In this document: piece after piece, positions 9,818 to 21,828 of the stretch
Numbering within the stretch: the first letter of the stretch is position 1
Layout of the letters: every line of letters begins with the position of its first letter
Assembly: GCA_008704415.1 (NCBI GenBank)
Contig: VXIS01000454.1
Coordinates: 1-29,593, forward strand
Length of the DNA stretch: 29,593 nucleotides
Direction of reading: 5' to 3'
Source: Sphaerosporella brunnea
Taxonomy: Eukaryota > Ascomycota > Pezizomycetes > Pezizales > Pyronemataceae
Translations under genes and position numbers: made by a program
The notes under the pieces: generated by a model
Databases searched by the model: none
Told to the model about the DNA's origin: nothing
What the model saw: only the letters and a program-made list of their open reading frames with translations

Positions 9818-11120
9818 GGCTTTTTCTTTTGATGGAGCAACTAAGTTCGTTTGTTTGGTTTGGTTTGGTTTGGTAGAAGGCTTTAATTGTCACCTAGGGA
9901 AGCTCTGGCTCTGTGCCGCCACCATACATAACTTATGTTGGCGAGGATAACTTCAGGATCACCGTCTTTGAACTCTTTGATGGACAGCCTCAAGGGTGCG
10001 ATGTAAGCAGAAAGAGCTAGCTCTCTCCTCGTCTTTCTTTCTTTCTCTGAGAGAAAGAGAGAGGGAGTTTACGATTTCAACCAACAAGATGAAATCTTCA
10101 ATCCCTGAGGAACGATAAAGCGGTAAGGCTAAAGTTGCTATTCAGGAGGCATCTCCTGTAGGTCATAGCATTGGTAGGGATCTGACCGTTACGAGTAAAC
10201 TCCTCCTCCTCCGCCGGGGGAGGAGGATCTCGGACGGCGTTTATAGCTCGACTGTGAGATGTCGACAATTCCCGAATCGAGAGCAAGAACGTTAAACGAG
10301 AAGAAAGTCGAAGCTCTGAGTAGCCAAACCGAAAGCGGATTGGCTGCAGCGAAGAGCACCTTGGATGATAGAGAGCATGCTTTGGTGCGAGACTTTCGCG
10401 CACCCGTTCATAGCACAAGAAGCATAAGCTCTATTCCGGTGATATAGTGAAGCGTGTGAAAGAACAAGAAGCGGGTAAGTTGCTGAGCACTCGTTCTTTC
10501 AAAGTCTGCCGAGCTGCGGGCTTTGGAGCCATGGCTTTTTAGGCTGAACACTGTGGTTCTCTTCGTCGAACCGGCTGCTTGGTATGTGCGTGGACTGCAG
10601 CGACGGCGAAGTCTGGCTGCATGGGCTGCCAAGGCAGCCAGCCGGTCATGGCCTCTTTGGCTGGCTGGGTCATTGACACACAGCCTAGCTGTTCCTCGCA
10701 ACTAGCCTTGGAGAATCACAGGTATAATTGTATGTAAGACAGCTAATATGTAGTTATGTCGTGACGAGCACTCTGTGGATCAAGGTTGTCACGGGCTTCT
10801 CAAGGCTGGGGACACCCGATCGCGCGGTATGGCTGAGGACACCTATGTACTCAAACTCTAGTTCTCGTGTCTCCTCGTTTTTTGAGGCGATCGCGATGTA
10901 TCCATTGCCCGCTGCTCTAGGCCATCAATTAAGATTCTCCGGAGCTGTCATGTTTCCATACATAGCACGTTTGCTACTTAGAAAAGATCGGCTCCGGCGC
11001 CGGCAATTCTCATCGTGCCGTTCGTCCCCAAAAGTGTCCTGTATATAGTGCGGGCGTGCGGCTGAGGAAACTTAAGCAGAGGGAGAACCGCGGAAAGCGG
11101 CGACACGAGATGAGCCAATG
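9818..11120. other. Gene-poor region
   Basis: No gene is recognised on either strand. It contains a TC-rich imperfect palindrome centred near 10055 (TTTCTCT/AGAGAAA). The motif TGAAAGAAC (about 10457) recurs inverted as GTTCTTTCA (about 10493). Clusters of GGCTGG/CCAGCC occur at 10608-10672. Confidence 0.5.
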
Positions 11121-11121
11121 G

Positions 11122-11218
11122 GGGGAGTTCAGACCAAAACCAGGTTTTTCGCGGGTTTTTTTTTTCCGTCGAAACCATACCACCAAAACCCGGCAAAACC
11201 CGCCAGTCTGAACTCCCC
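11122..11218. mobile_element. MITE-like terminal inverted repeat element
   Basis: A 97-bp segment starts GGGGAGTTCAGAC (11122-11134) and ends with its exact reverse complement GTCTGAACTCCCC (11206-11218). Just inside, the left arm has a GGTTTTTCGCGGGTTTT block and the right arm has AAAACCCGGCAAAACCC, which pair imperfectly. It encodes nothing. Non-coding elements of about 100 bp with perfect short terminal inverted repeats are typical of MITEs, but no clear target-site duplication is visible. A plain hairpin is the alternative. Confidence 0.45.
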
Positions 11219-13085
11219 TAGTGGGCATGGAAGTATGAAATGCCGGAACGAACCCCCATCTCGCAACGTCCGCCCACTCCGTGTCTACTTTCGGGGACCA
11301 TTCAGTCAACTCTGACGACTATCCCGGTGTCGAGTCGGAGCTGGATCTTCCGCCCGGGCTCTCCGATCATCAAAGGCCTCTTCTGGTGGCGGCCGCAAAT
11401 GTGTAAGAGCCGATTCCAAAAGCGTACGATACGGCTCTCGAGAGGTCGCCAGAGGATCGCAGATCCCGAAATTCCGCTAGGGCTCATGGTCGACAGTTTC
11501 CTCAATAGCTGGCCCAAAATGCACAGGCTGCAGGTCTGGCCGTGAAAACGGGCCGGCTGTGGCCTCTGTCCGTAAAAGGCGCGAATTGATAGAGTGATAT
11601 CCGGTGAAGCGACAATTCCCGAGCAACAGCATGCAGTCCACAGCCCGGATTTTTGGACAGCCAGCCCGGCTGGCTGGCTATTGAGAATATCGATGGCTGA
11701 TACCTTACGGCGGGCCGTTGCTCTTTCAAACGCACCGGCGCTTGGTCAGCCAGTCAAGGACTTCTCCTAGCACCTAGCAACAACACCATGGCGGAAACAG
11801 CGAAGGCGACGTACAGGGTCTGTATCAACTCTCATCGTAAGCTACCGCAAGGCGTAGTCTCTGTACAGCTCTCTATATAGGCGAAGGACTATTCTTGAGT
11901 CTTGACAAACCTACATGTCGTTAAGTGGATCCGGCAATATCCTGTGCCCCTCCCATTCGGTAGTTTCTCCGCTCTCCCGCGTGCAACTCTATTCCTTAAA
12001 AGACCAGCACCTCAAGCAAGTTGCAAAGGTCCTGGACGGAAAGGTAGTGCGTTATTGCGTCCTGCTATTTTTTAACATGCGGACGGTTCTTTATACTTAC
12101 TAGATGTCCAGCTTGCAGTGGCTGCGCTGGAGTTCTTCTCGGTCTCTAGATCAGCTTCCTACTACATCCGGAGTAAATGGATCAACTGATGACATGTCCA
12201 GGTACGCATGTTCAACCAGGAGGGAGTTACGGTTATCAGCGAACAGACTATCGACCCAACATCCAGATGTTAATTCAGGATTGGCTGACCCAAGTGCTGG
12301 ACTCCGGCGTCGTAACTTACGTCTCCACCTCTCACGCTGTGCGATCCTTAGGCAGCAGAGAGAAGGATCGCTGCCGAGTGGGCTCTCATTGAGAAATCGG
12401 CGTTTGTGCTTGCTGGGTGGCGTACGGTTTAGCCAGAAATGGAAGGAGCCTGGGCGTCTGGCTTTTTTTCTTTGGTCTTTTTGCGTGGAATCGTCAATAG
12501 CCAGCCGCCAACGGCCGATGTTTTAAGCAGCCGACCAGAACGGCGAAGCCCGTCCAATGAAGCAGTGTTCGTGCAAGCAGTTTCTCTTCCACCGTTATAC
12601 TACCTTCGCCCCCCTCACCTTTTGCTAGCATACATAACCTCAGCATGTGCACGTGTCCAACACCAAAAGACAGAAACCCCGAACGCCGAAGTGTGCTCTT
12701 CTTCCCTTCTAGCTCAGACTCGTGGACGGGATCAGCCGAGTCGGAAAGCCCTCCATTTGTCGGTCGGCGTAACGACTCCTTGCCCGCCTCGTTGTAAAGC
12801 TTGCTCTTTGGTCAAGAGCTAGGCTGCTTACCAACGGGCTGGCCTCTTGACCAGTGATTTCCTTGCCAGCGGGATCGGAACATAAAACGATCAGGCTGAA
12901 CAGTCATTGAGCTTCCACAGCATGCTGACAGCGACGAAGAAAAAACACAAACACAAAACAAGCGTACAGTCCAGCCGGGAGGTTCATAAGCTCGCTGGCT
13001 TTTTTTCAATAACAGTGGATTCCGAGAGGATCAATTTCTCCGTGCTGTGTCCGGACGCCCGGGGCGGTAAGGAATTGTCCTCGCA
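11219..13085. other. Gene-poor region with possible coding scraps
   Basis: No complete gene is recognised. Some stretches look coding but are broken: a frame from ATG 11788 (MAETAKATYRVCINSHR) running into a GTAAGC, a peptide ending QHLKQVAKVLDGK at about 11999-12043, AVAALEFFSVSRSASYYIRS (12115-12174), and VRMFNQEGVTVISEQTI (from 12202). The last two share a frame interrupted by two adjacent TGA codons. I cannot assign these to a family. They may be a decayed gene or a real gene obscured by sequence errors. GC-rich CAGCCAGCC/GGCTGGCTGG inverted repeats occur at about 11657-11678. Confidence 0.3.
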
Positions 13086-13105
13086 ACCTACCGACCTCGG
13101 TAGGT
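13086..13105. repeat. Perfect short inverted repeat
   Basis: ACCTACCGA and TCGGTAGGT are separated by two bases. No gene starts or ends here, so a regulatory role is unsupported. Confidence 0.5.
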
Positions 13106-13591
13106 AGATAGGACCAAAATTTACGTGTTTGGGTGTCGGTGTGAAGTTTTGGTATATAGGCTTTCGGGAAAGTATTGCATGCATGTACCTTAGTATGGGT
13201 ACTGTTTTACTGGTTCTTTCAGGCTGGAGCGGGCACATAGAGTTCGACATTTTTTTTTTTTTTTACTATGTCTGGAATCGGCACAAAGAGTACCGAACGG
13301 CTGTTTTACACTGCCATGCCCGGGGGGGTATCCGGTGTTTTCGCTGTTGAGATGGCTTCCAGCCGGCGTTCTTGCAGTCAACTTTCGGGAGATTGGGAGC
13401 GGGGCTTCCGCATGCAAATTGCGACCGGGATGGATCGATGCGATTCCGATGACTTTGGCCTTTTTTTTTTTTTTTTTTTGGTTTGTTTTTCCATGTGTGG
13501 AATGTTAATTAATTCAGATCTTTTATGGTAAAGTCCCAGTAATTGGAATTGAAGAGCCATCCCACCCCCTCCCCCCTTTTTTTTTCGTCGG
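13106..13591. other. Region upstream of GH3 gene
   Basis: No gene is recognised. It holds T runs at about 13251-13264 and 13461-13479 and a CT-rich stretch just before the putative GH3 start. Any promoter or missing signal-peptide exon of the GH3 gene would lie here. Confidence 0.45.
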
Positions 13592-16182
13592 ATGCTGGGG
13601 GGTGCTGCCACTGCTGCTGCTGCCCAAAAGACGAATGCAACATACCCATACAAGGACCCATTGCTGAATGCGTCGCCAACTTGGTTTCTTTGATGACGCT
13701 GGAGGAAAAGGTAGCGCAGCTGATGCAGGGCGACATTAGCAACTGGCTCAACACGACGACGTCGGGGGAAGTTCAGCCGGACAGGGAGGGTTGGTCGAGA
13801 ACATGAAGACCAAAGCTGGCCAGTTTTACGTTGGCTATCCTGTGCCGCGTGGGACTGGGACCGAGCGAGCCCAGAAGTATCTTGTCGAGGAGACTCGATT
13901 GCCCAGGGCATTCCCGCCCTGGCCCAGACGGAAGGTACCACGAAATCTTCCTCATCCTCGGGCGTTCGGCGCTGACTGACTGACTGGCTGATGATGGCCC
14001 GTTCAAAAGGTATCCGCGGCTTCTTGATCCAAAACGCGACCAGCTTCAACCCGCCGATCGCGTATGCGTGCTCCTGGGAACCCTGAGCGGGTTTACGAGC
14101 TGGCAAAAGCCGTTGCGAGAGAGAGTCTGGCGCTGGGAGTAAACCATCTTGTGGTCGATCTGGCGAGGGAACTCCGGTGTGTGGCAGAAGTTCGGCGAGG
14201 ATGCCCGTCTGGCGGGAGAGATTGGGCACGCATTCGTCAAGGGCCTGCAGGGCCACGGTGTCGCCGCCGCCGTCAAGCACTTCGCCGGCGCCGGAACACC
14301 AGAGGGCGGGCTAAACACCGCACCGGTCCATGGAGATGCGACGAGCGCACTTGCCGGCGTTCAAACGGGCTATCATCGATGCAGAAGCATGGAGCGTTAT
14401 GAGCGCCTACCACTCGTATGCCGGTGTGCCAGCAGTTGCTGATTACCGAAATCCGCAAGAAGAAGTGGGGTTACAAGTACCACGCCAAATGTGAGTTTGT
14501 TCATAAAATATCACTCATTCAACCCCGTGCTGACGTTAAATTCTGCAGGCTGGTGCAACGGATAGAATTTGCAACGCACATGGCGTGTGCGAACCCGGTG
14601 TCATGGGAGCCGTCACCATGTATGCACTCACCGCTGGGAACCACGTAGAGATGGGCGGCGGGTCGTTCAATTACCGGACAATTCCTGAGCTGATCGCTGC
14701 GGGGAGCGTTACGTTGACTCCGCAGTCTCACGGATCCTTATCACCAAGTGCAAGATGGGTCTCTTTGAGAATCCATTTTCTTTCGGCACCGGAGAGCCAA
14801 TGGACGAAGCGTATTCACTCGGCGGAAGCCGTTGCGTTGGCGCGTAAGGTTGATGCAGAGAGCATCGTGCTGTTGGAGAACAATGGGGTGCTACCACTCA
14901 ACAAGAAGAAACTGAAGCGCATCGCAGTTGTCGGACCTATGGCAGATGGCTTCATGAAGTATTTGCACTTTCCCACTTGGCGCTCCATTTTTTTCAATTG
15001 GTGCTGATCAGACCCCCCCCCCCCCCCCCATAGCTATGGCGACTACGTGGCCAAAGGTTCAATGTGGCGCGGTGTGACCCCATTCGCAGGAATAAAGTCT
15101 GCTTTGGAAGGAACGGGCGCAAAATTCACGTATGCAAAAAGGCTGCGAGCGTTGGTCCAACGACGAATCAGGATTTGCCGAAGCCCGTTGCAGCTGCGAG
15201 GGCCGCCGAAGTAGCTGTGGTGATTGTAGGAACATGGTCGCGCGACCAATATGAGCTTTGGGCTGGCCTCAATGCAACCACAGGAGGTGTGTGTGTGTGC
15301 GTGTGTGTGTCGCTACACCTTTCGCTGATACAGGAGATATGCAGAACACGTGGACGTCGAGTCCCTCAAGCTTGTCGGAGCGCAAGCACCTCTTCTCAAC
15401 GCCGTCCTCGAGGCGAACCCCAACACCATCGTCGTGTTTTCCTCGGGCAAACCTATAACCGAGCCCTGGATCTCTTCCGCCGCATCGGCCCTGGTGCAGC
15501 AGTTCTACCCCGTCTGAGGAAGGCGGGAATGCCCTCGCAGATGTGCTGTTTGGGAACCAAAACCCCTCGGGCAAGCAAGCTTTCTGTATCATTCCCACAC
15601 GATGTTGGCACATCTCCCTCGTTCTATGACTACTTGAAAGGCGGCCGCCCTATCGATGCCGGTGCCATTTTCGACAACGGAACACTCGTGTTTGGACATC
15701 AGTACGTTCTTAACACACCGAAGCCATTATGCCCTTTCTGCTTTGGGCGCAGCTATACCACTGTTTCGCTGAGCGATGTGGCTGTGGATAAGACCAACGT
15801 CACCGCTTCCGACACTATCACGGTCTCGGTGACTGTTACGAACACCGGGAAGCTGGCCGGCGCAGAGGTTGTACAGGTATACGAGACTGATCAGGTCGCT
15901 TCCGTTGTGGTGCCGAACATGGAATTGAAGGGCTTCAAGACGGTATTCCTAAAGGCAGGCGAACGGAAGAAAGTTAGGGTGGAAATTGACGTGGGCGGAC
16001 TGGGAGTTTTCAATGTTAGGAGCAAATATGTAGTGGAGAAGGGCCAGTTTGTGGTGAAAGTTGGGCAACATGATAGCGGTAACATTCAGGGGACCGCATC
16101 GTTCTGGGTGGTGGAGGCGCAGCGTACAAGTACATCGACTTCGCTACTTCATGGCTATGTATTTTTATCAAAGAGTCCCTGA
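13592..16182 (+). pseudogene. Broken GH3 beta-glucosidase/xylosidase-like gene
   Basis: Homology runs in order over 2.6 kb: YPYKDP, MTLEEKVAQLMQGDISNWLN, AQTEG|IRGFLIQNAT, YACSW, ESLALGVNHL, FGEDARLAGEIGHAFVKGLQ, KHFAGAGTPEGGLNTAPVHG, AIIDAEAWSVMSAYHSYAG, AGATDRICNAHGV, YALTAGNHVEMGGGSFNYR, AESIVLLENNGVLPL, CERWSND, VVIVGTWSRDQYELW, VVFSSGKPITEPWI and VTVTNTGKLAGAEVVQVY. This covers the barrel, the alpha/beta sandwich and the fibronectin-like domain of GH3 enzymes that remove terminal sugars from beta-glycosides. Introns are intact: 13935-14009, 14491-14548, 14959-15033, 15287-15344. At least 15 small indels, mostly insertions, shift the frame. The codons for the SD holding the catalytic nucleophile before AGATD are missing. 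I see only indels, no plain nonsense substitutions, so some lesions may be consensus errors. Confidence 0.85.
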
Positions 16183-18194
16183 CACCTTGGGCTTTGTTCC
16201 CGAACGTAGCGTCGAATCAGCAAACACTGCATAGCTGTCTGAGCACATGCCTTGGGTGCCTGATCATCGCGGTACCGGTGGACTCGATTTCGAGCCGTGC
16301 AGATCCTTTCGCTCGGATCGAGAAAACTGCTGGACATGGTTCTAAAAACTTGGCTTTTCGGAGCTCCCATGGACGTGTCGGAGTTGACACGAGGACGTGA
16401 TGACCCTCTTTTACCCGTTTGAGCAACCGTGAAAAACCTGTCTGTTGTCAACGTCACGAACGATGATCCCTTTGACAACCTTCGTCCACGGGCTCGGAGA
16501 AAAGGATCCGAGTGGCGCGGCCGAACGGTGGTGTTACAAAAGTCCAGCCTTGCTCACTTCGTCACAAAGACAGCTTTGAGGAAAGTAGGTTAACGCTCGT
16601 TGCGTGACATCTCACTCGTCCACCGACGTCGGTGTAAACGTTGGTAGCCGCCGTTTCAGAATGTGCACCACCACCACCAGTGCAATTCATCATGTTCCAC
16701 AGGTAGGGAAAAAGCGCCCGAGCGGGACCCGTCTGACCTGCCTGCGTCCATCCGCAGGGGGCGGCAGCAGAATGCAGGCCACGACGAGCTCGATCGCGAG
16801 TGCTTGGAACCCCGTGGGGGAGCCAATTATCTGATCGCTCAAGCGAGCGCCTGCAATTTCGATTCGGCGGCGCAACATCAAAACTGTCCTAGCTGTCGGT
16901 GGCGTTGATTTGATTGCAGGCGAGTTTTTTTTTTTTTTGATTCGTGAAGGGAGGATTGGATCGCCTATCCCCTGTAAACATGGCGATAGCAGGTTCAGCC
17001 TTACACCGGGGTTCTTCACAATGAGAGGGTCCACGATGCATCTGCGCCGCGGGATTACTTTGAGCGCAATTATGAGGGGATTTCTTCAGTTTCACGGCTC
17101 TCTGCTCTTGCAAGTAGATACTCCGCGGTACGGTCCGAAATGCGCAGAAGATCGACCGTCTGCTACCCAAAAGTTGTGTCTTCCACGCGAGCCGGCGTCA
17201 GGCGACGTTCAGATGCCGTCAGCCGATTGAATCGAGCGATTATTTGAAGTGTCGTTAACCGCGGTAGGAAGCAGGGCGGTTGCTAACTACCCAATTTCAG
17301 AGATGTTCCTTCCCCACCCACCCCGAATCGGTAATAGACCGAGATAGGTATGGTCCACGCGATGATGAAGCTTGTTTCAACCGACGACTGCAAGCAAAGC
17401 AGCAGCCAACGAAACCTTCAACCACCAGCTTTCCGCGGCGGAAATAAAAAATAATTTCTTTTGGTGCACATTGCTACCACACGTGCTGCCGCCTCTCGCC
17501 TCCAAGCGGAAGAAAACCGGGCGTCGGATTGGCTCATATGGCTGCTATTGGCGGTTGGCGCTTCTAGTTTTAAGGTTGCATAACGGGTTCGTTCCCCGAA
17601 CCACTTAAGACGCATACTGTTTGTTCCCTGGATGTCGCGGTCTAGATCGTTGCTTTAATGCCTGCCTGCCTGCCTGGGTTCCGAGCATACTCTGTGAAGT
17701 GCATCACACCTATCACATCAGGTGTGTAGCAGGCCGGACCCGCTTAGAGTAGCTCGTGGGTGAAGCGTGGGTTGTTTAAAAGGAGCTCTCAACTCATGTA
17801 GGGGGGGCGGGGGCGGTTTGCACTATTTGTTTTTTTTCTTGCAAGAATTAACGGTCAGCAGCCAGCCATCCGAGAAGAGTTGACAAAAAGGCAAGGAGCG
17901 GGTTTTTTTGCTGGGCAAATCTGTGAGACCACCTACTTGTTCAAGCAACTCTATCGGTTTCTTGACAACTGACCACACCGAACCGCGCTGAATATTCCGA
18001 CGCCGTGTTTTTTTTTCTTTTTTGCTCCAAAGCGAGTGGTAGTGTTGGCTTGCACAAAACACCGTCGCATCCCTCCCCTCGTTTGAAGCGCGGAGTCCGC
18101 TGACAGCAACGCTGTCATACATCTTCCGTGTGAACACCACGGGAGGACGAGCGAACGAGTAGGTGATAGGTAACAACAACAGGTCAAAGCAATA
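16183..18194. other. Intergenic, transcription factor promoter side
   Basis: No gene is recognised on either strand in this 2-kb gap. It has T runs (16926-16938, 18009-18016), four CTGC tandem units at about 17661-17676, and a small inverted repeat CACACCT/AGGTGTG at about 17705-17725. I looked for a CxxCx6C zinc-cluster exon belonging to the downstream transcription factor and found none. Confidence 0.5.
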
Positions 18195-21100
18195 ATGGAC
18201 CTGCTGGCCACGGATAGGGCGCCTCCGCGTCGGTGGGTAGAGAGCAGCCGGTCATCGTGCCATTTTGTCAATAAGAGCAAAGCTAGCAGTCGAGTCAACA
18301 AATCTTATGCCCTGCCGCCGCCGCCGCCTGGTATAAAAGACGGGGATGCCCGCAGTATGGTCCCAGCGTCTTTTCTACGGGAGACGGAAGGAACGGGCCA
18401 GGAATCCGTGAGAATGGCCGTCGAAATGAACACTGCCTCGAATTCCGCGATGCCCAGCACCCTCTGTCGTAAACGGCCCGCAGCCGCCCAGCTGGACTCC
18501 GACAGCTCGGGTCCATTCAGGAGTTCTATTTCAACTAGTTCTTCTAGCACCAGCAGGCCGACCAGCTCGGGGCGCTCGTCGAGATCTTTCGATAAACCTC
18601 ATGCACCTTCGCCATTAGGCGCTTACCGCAATTTGCCTGCAGCCCAGTCTTCCTCTTCCTCCCGTCGTAGGCAGTTGCCGCGAGCAAGACCTCCCCAAGG
18701 ATGGGACCGGACGGCCTTGGCTTCGCCAATGCGGAAGCTACTCTTAACGATGCCGCCGCCAATGGTTGATGACAAAGCGGTGGATCCAGCAGCTCAGGTG
18801 AAGCAGCCTCAAACCGAGTTCTACACGTGGGAGAACCTCCCCCCACAGAGCCTCATGGCTGCCTGCATAGCAGAGTTCTACGGCGATCGTGGAATCGCGA
18901 AAATACTGTGTCCTATACCGCAGTCCGAGGTTTCCGAAATGTTCCAGAGCATATATGCCAATGCCAGTCCCACTGGCCGCGGTAGCAGTCCTGGATCACG
19001 GCAGGTCCCACGAGCTACCAACAACCATCGGTTGTGCCAGGTGCTGCTATTGGCTGCTACGGGCTCGCAGTACCTCGAGGACTCGGTGTCTAAAGAAGCG
19101 AGCAGAGCGCTGTTTACGAGCGGCAAGTGGTACCTGGACATGGCGTTTGGACGTGGTGCAAACGACCTGCAACGTCTGCGCGCGAACGTCCTCACGGGGC
19201 TCTTTCTGATGTTCGAGAAGTCGATCACCGCGGTCGAATACCTCAGTAAGTGCAGCTCTAACCCGATGCCTGCAAGAATGAAATCGCAGATGGATATGGG
19301 GGGAGGGGGAGGCCTGCAGCTCCGGTTTTCGTGCTGTCACCGCTTGGGGGCTGGCTGGGGATTTGCGCGGATCCTTTTTCCGTCTCCTCTTCTCAGATGT
19401 CTGTGGGGAGTACACACACGTAGTGGGTGAGCTTTGGTTCTGACGTCGAGGATTACCCCTGCCTGCAGATCGAGGAATCGCCATCAGCAAAGCACGGGGA
19501 CTCCACCACAGCTCCCCTCCGCCACATCATCATCACCCTGCTGACGCGTGGGGCACGCCGACATCACACCCAAGCGGTAAGCCGGCTGCCGCTCCTCCTC
19601 CGCCTCCTCCGCTTCCGCCTCCTCCGCCTCCTCCGAGCCGAAATAACGTCACCGTCACCGTCACGGGCGACAACGTAGCCGAAAATTGGGCGCACTGGAG
19701 GAGCATATGGCGATCCTTGGTGTTTCTGGAAGGGTGGGTGATCCCCGTTTATCTAAGCACGCATACACATGACGCAACCCATGCAACCGTACCATCACCC
19801 ATCACCGCGGTCTCGGGGGGCGGATGGCAAAGTTGGGTGATTCTGATGGATTTCTTGTTTTCTGCGAATTGGCCATTTCCCGTCTAAATTATATGGCCCG
19901 AAGCTGCTCTGCGACGGGCCACTCTGCTTTGCGCTCGATTCCGTACATACATACATACAGACACTCTCCTTTTGCGCCCGTGTGTTTGTTGATGGGAAGC
20001 CGGGGAAATGGGATCAAGGGAACCGCCGTCTAACAACACGATGGACGGAGATAGGTGGATGTTCGCCACATTAGGCAGCGTGCCGCAGACGCACAAGACG
20101 TTCGAAGCGATCTCCGAGGTAGGACAGACCCAGCTCTGGCCGCTCCCGAAAACACCGGCCAGAGAGGCCCAACCACCCACCCCACCACCACCCACACGCC
20201 CGATCGCGATCGAGATTGAGATTCCATGCTGATTCTGTCGTTCTGCCACAGGACCGTGGGCGTCTGCGACCGGCTGAAGCAGGCGTGCACCACCACCACC
20301 ACCAGCACCCTGCCGGCGCCACCTTCAGCAGCAGCAGCGATCTAGATTTTGACTTGCACGCCCAGCTGAAGCAGCTGGGCCTGCTGATGAGCGCCATCAC
20401 GGCCGATGTGCTGTCGCCGCCATCCGTGCCTCTGAGCACCGTAAAGGTCTACTCGGACCACCTCAAGGCGTGGCACGCGAACTTGCCATCGAGCCTGACG
20501 CTGTCGACCGCAATCCGCGAGTCCTACGAGAGCCCGCGCAAGAACTCGACGCTGCTGATCCACTGTGCGTATCTGGTCTCGATCACGCAGCTCACACGCC
20601 GCATCCTGGTGGAGCGGGTCACAACGCAGCTCACAGCCGGATCACCACCCTCCGCATCACATTCGCATCCAGCTGAAATTATTGGTGGAGGGGGAGGAGG
20701 TGTTGGTGGTGGTGGTGGCCGTGGTGGCCGTGGTGCGTTAACCGAAGCCAATACCATCCATGGTGAAGAGTTCTCGAAGATCTGTGTCTCGGCCGCCAGG
20801 CAACTAGCGACAGTATGCACCCACCCTGCGCACGTCCCAAACAAACCGCAAAAAAAGTGGCCTGATCTTTACATATGCGATGATGCTGATGTCGCCCCTA
20901 CCTTAGGTCGTTGGAATGCTCCGCGCAGAAAACAGACTAACCAAAAGATGCTGGCTTATTATGTGAGTCTTTTTGCATGCCTCCCCCATCCATCCATCCG
21001 CAGAAGCCTTGGTGCTGTACTGTACGTTGCCGGTCGTCGCTGGACGGAACGGGCTTCCCGGCTTCGTTGTGTTGTTTGAGTTGAGATCTGTCTGTCACGA

Positions 21101-21828
21101 CCGCTGCTTACAATAATGCTCCTCCCGACAGCCAATCGGCCTACACGGCAGGCATCGTTATCTGCCTCGACGTCGCGCGCAACCGGGGCCGGCCAATGCT
21201 AGAGTCCGCATTCAACGAGAGCCTTGACCTGATATCGAAATGCACGAGCACGCTGCAGCACTGCTCGACCCTCGATGCGGTTGCTGAGGGCTATCTCGCC
21301 GTGCTACGACCCATCTACCTGACTCTGTGCACTCCCGAGACCACTGCCACCAAGCGTGCGCGCATGTTCAGAGATCCATTCACTGCGGGGCAGATCGGAG
21401 AGCCCGACTTGAGCGAGACGTACCCATCCAACGAGGCCATGCTGGGCCACATCATAGAGCTCATGAAAACGCCATATTGCGATGTTGAAGCCACCACGCC
21501 TCATGGCTTCTTCTCTGAAGCGGGGAACCCCTCGGAACACTATCGTTTCATGTACCAGCAGCAACAACAGCAACAGCAACATCCACAACATCAACAGCCG
21601 CAACAGCAACATCAACAGCCACAGCAGCAGCAGCGGCAAGGCTTGCATGCATACCAGGGAAACCACCACAACCACTACGTTCCAGCATCCCCGACCAGAG
21701 CCCGGCAAGACGTCATCATGGGGGGCACAGAAGAACACCCAACCGGATCCCCACGTCAGAGACATCGCGGCAGAGGACGTCAGTGGACTAGAGAGGAATA
21801 CGAAGCCTTCTTTGGGCGAGTTACGTAG
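18195..21828 (+). CDS. Fungal transcription-factor-domain protein without visible zinc cluster
   Basis: Seven exons give 907 residues in one frame: 18195-19245, 19397-19426, 19469-19733, 20055-20118, 20252-20812, 20907-20962 and 21132-21828. All introns are GT..AG. The small exons are confirmed by restored family motifs: EYLNVCGEYTHVV then DRGIAISKARG, VFLEG joined to WMFATLG, and ATVVGMLRAEN..RCWLII joined to QSAYTAG. Residues about 212-700 resemble the fungal transcription factor middle homology region (WENLPPQSLMAACIAEF, LKAWHANLPSSLTL, LLIHCAYLVSITQLTRRIL). No Zn2Cys6 motif is present: the N-terminal 200 residues are Ser/Pro/Arg-rich and disordered. Polyproline lies near 390-410, a Gly tract in exon 5, and a Gln/His-rich segment at 819-846. 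It probably acts in the nucleus as a regulator; DNA binding is not shown. Targets are unknown. Confidence 0.85.
19734..20054 (+). other. Unusually long intron with ACAT repeats
   Basis: This is intron 3 of the transcription factor gene, 321 nt against 42-169 nt for the other introns. It carries four ACAT units at about 19944-19960. Its ends (GTGGGT, GATAG) were chosen because they restore LEGWMFATLG. Confidence 0.55.

Noticed and set aside
13378..14280. 300-codon minus-strand open frame
   Set aside because: It lies antisense to the GH3 exons, which have clear family homology; the minus frame has none.
19560..19640. GTAAGC as an intron donor inside the polyproline-coding stretch
   Set aside because: Reading straight through keeps the frame into WAHWRSIWRSLVFLEG, a conserved part of the transcription factor domain, so no intron is needed.
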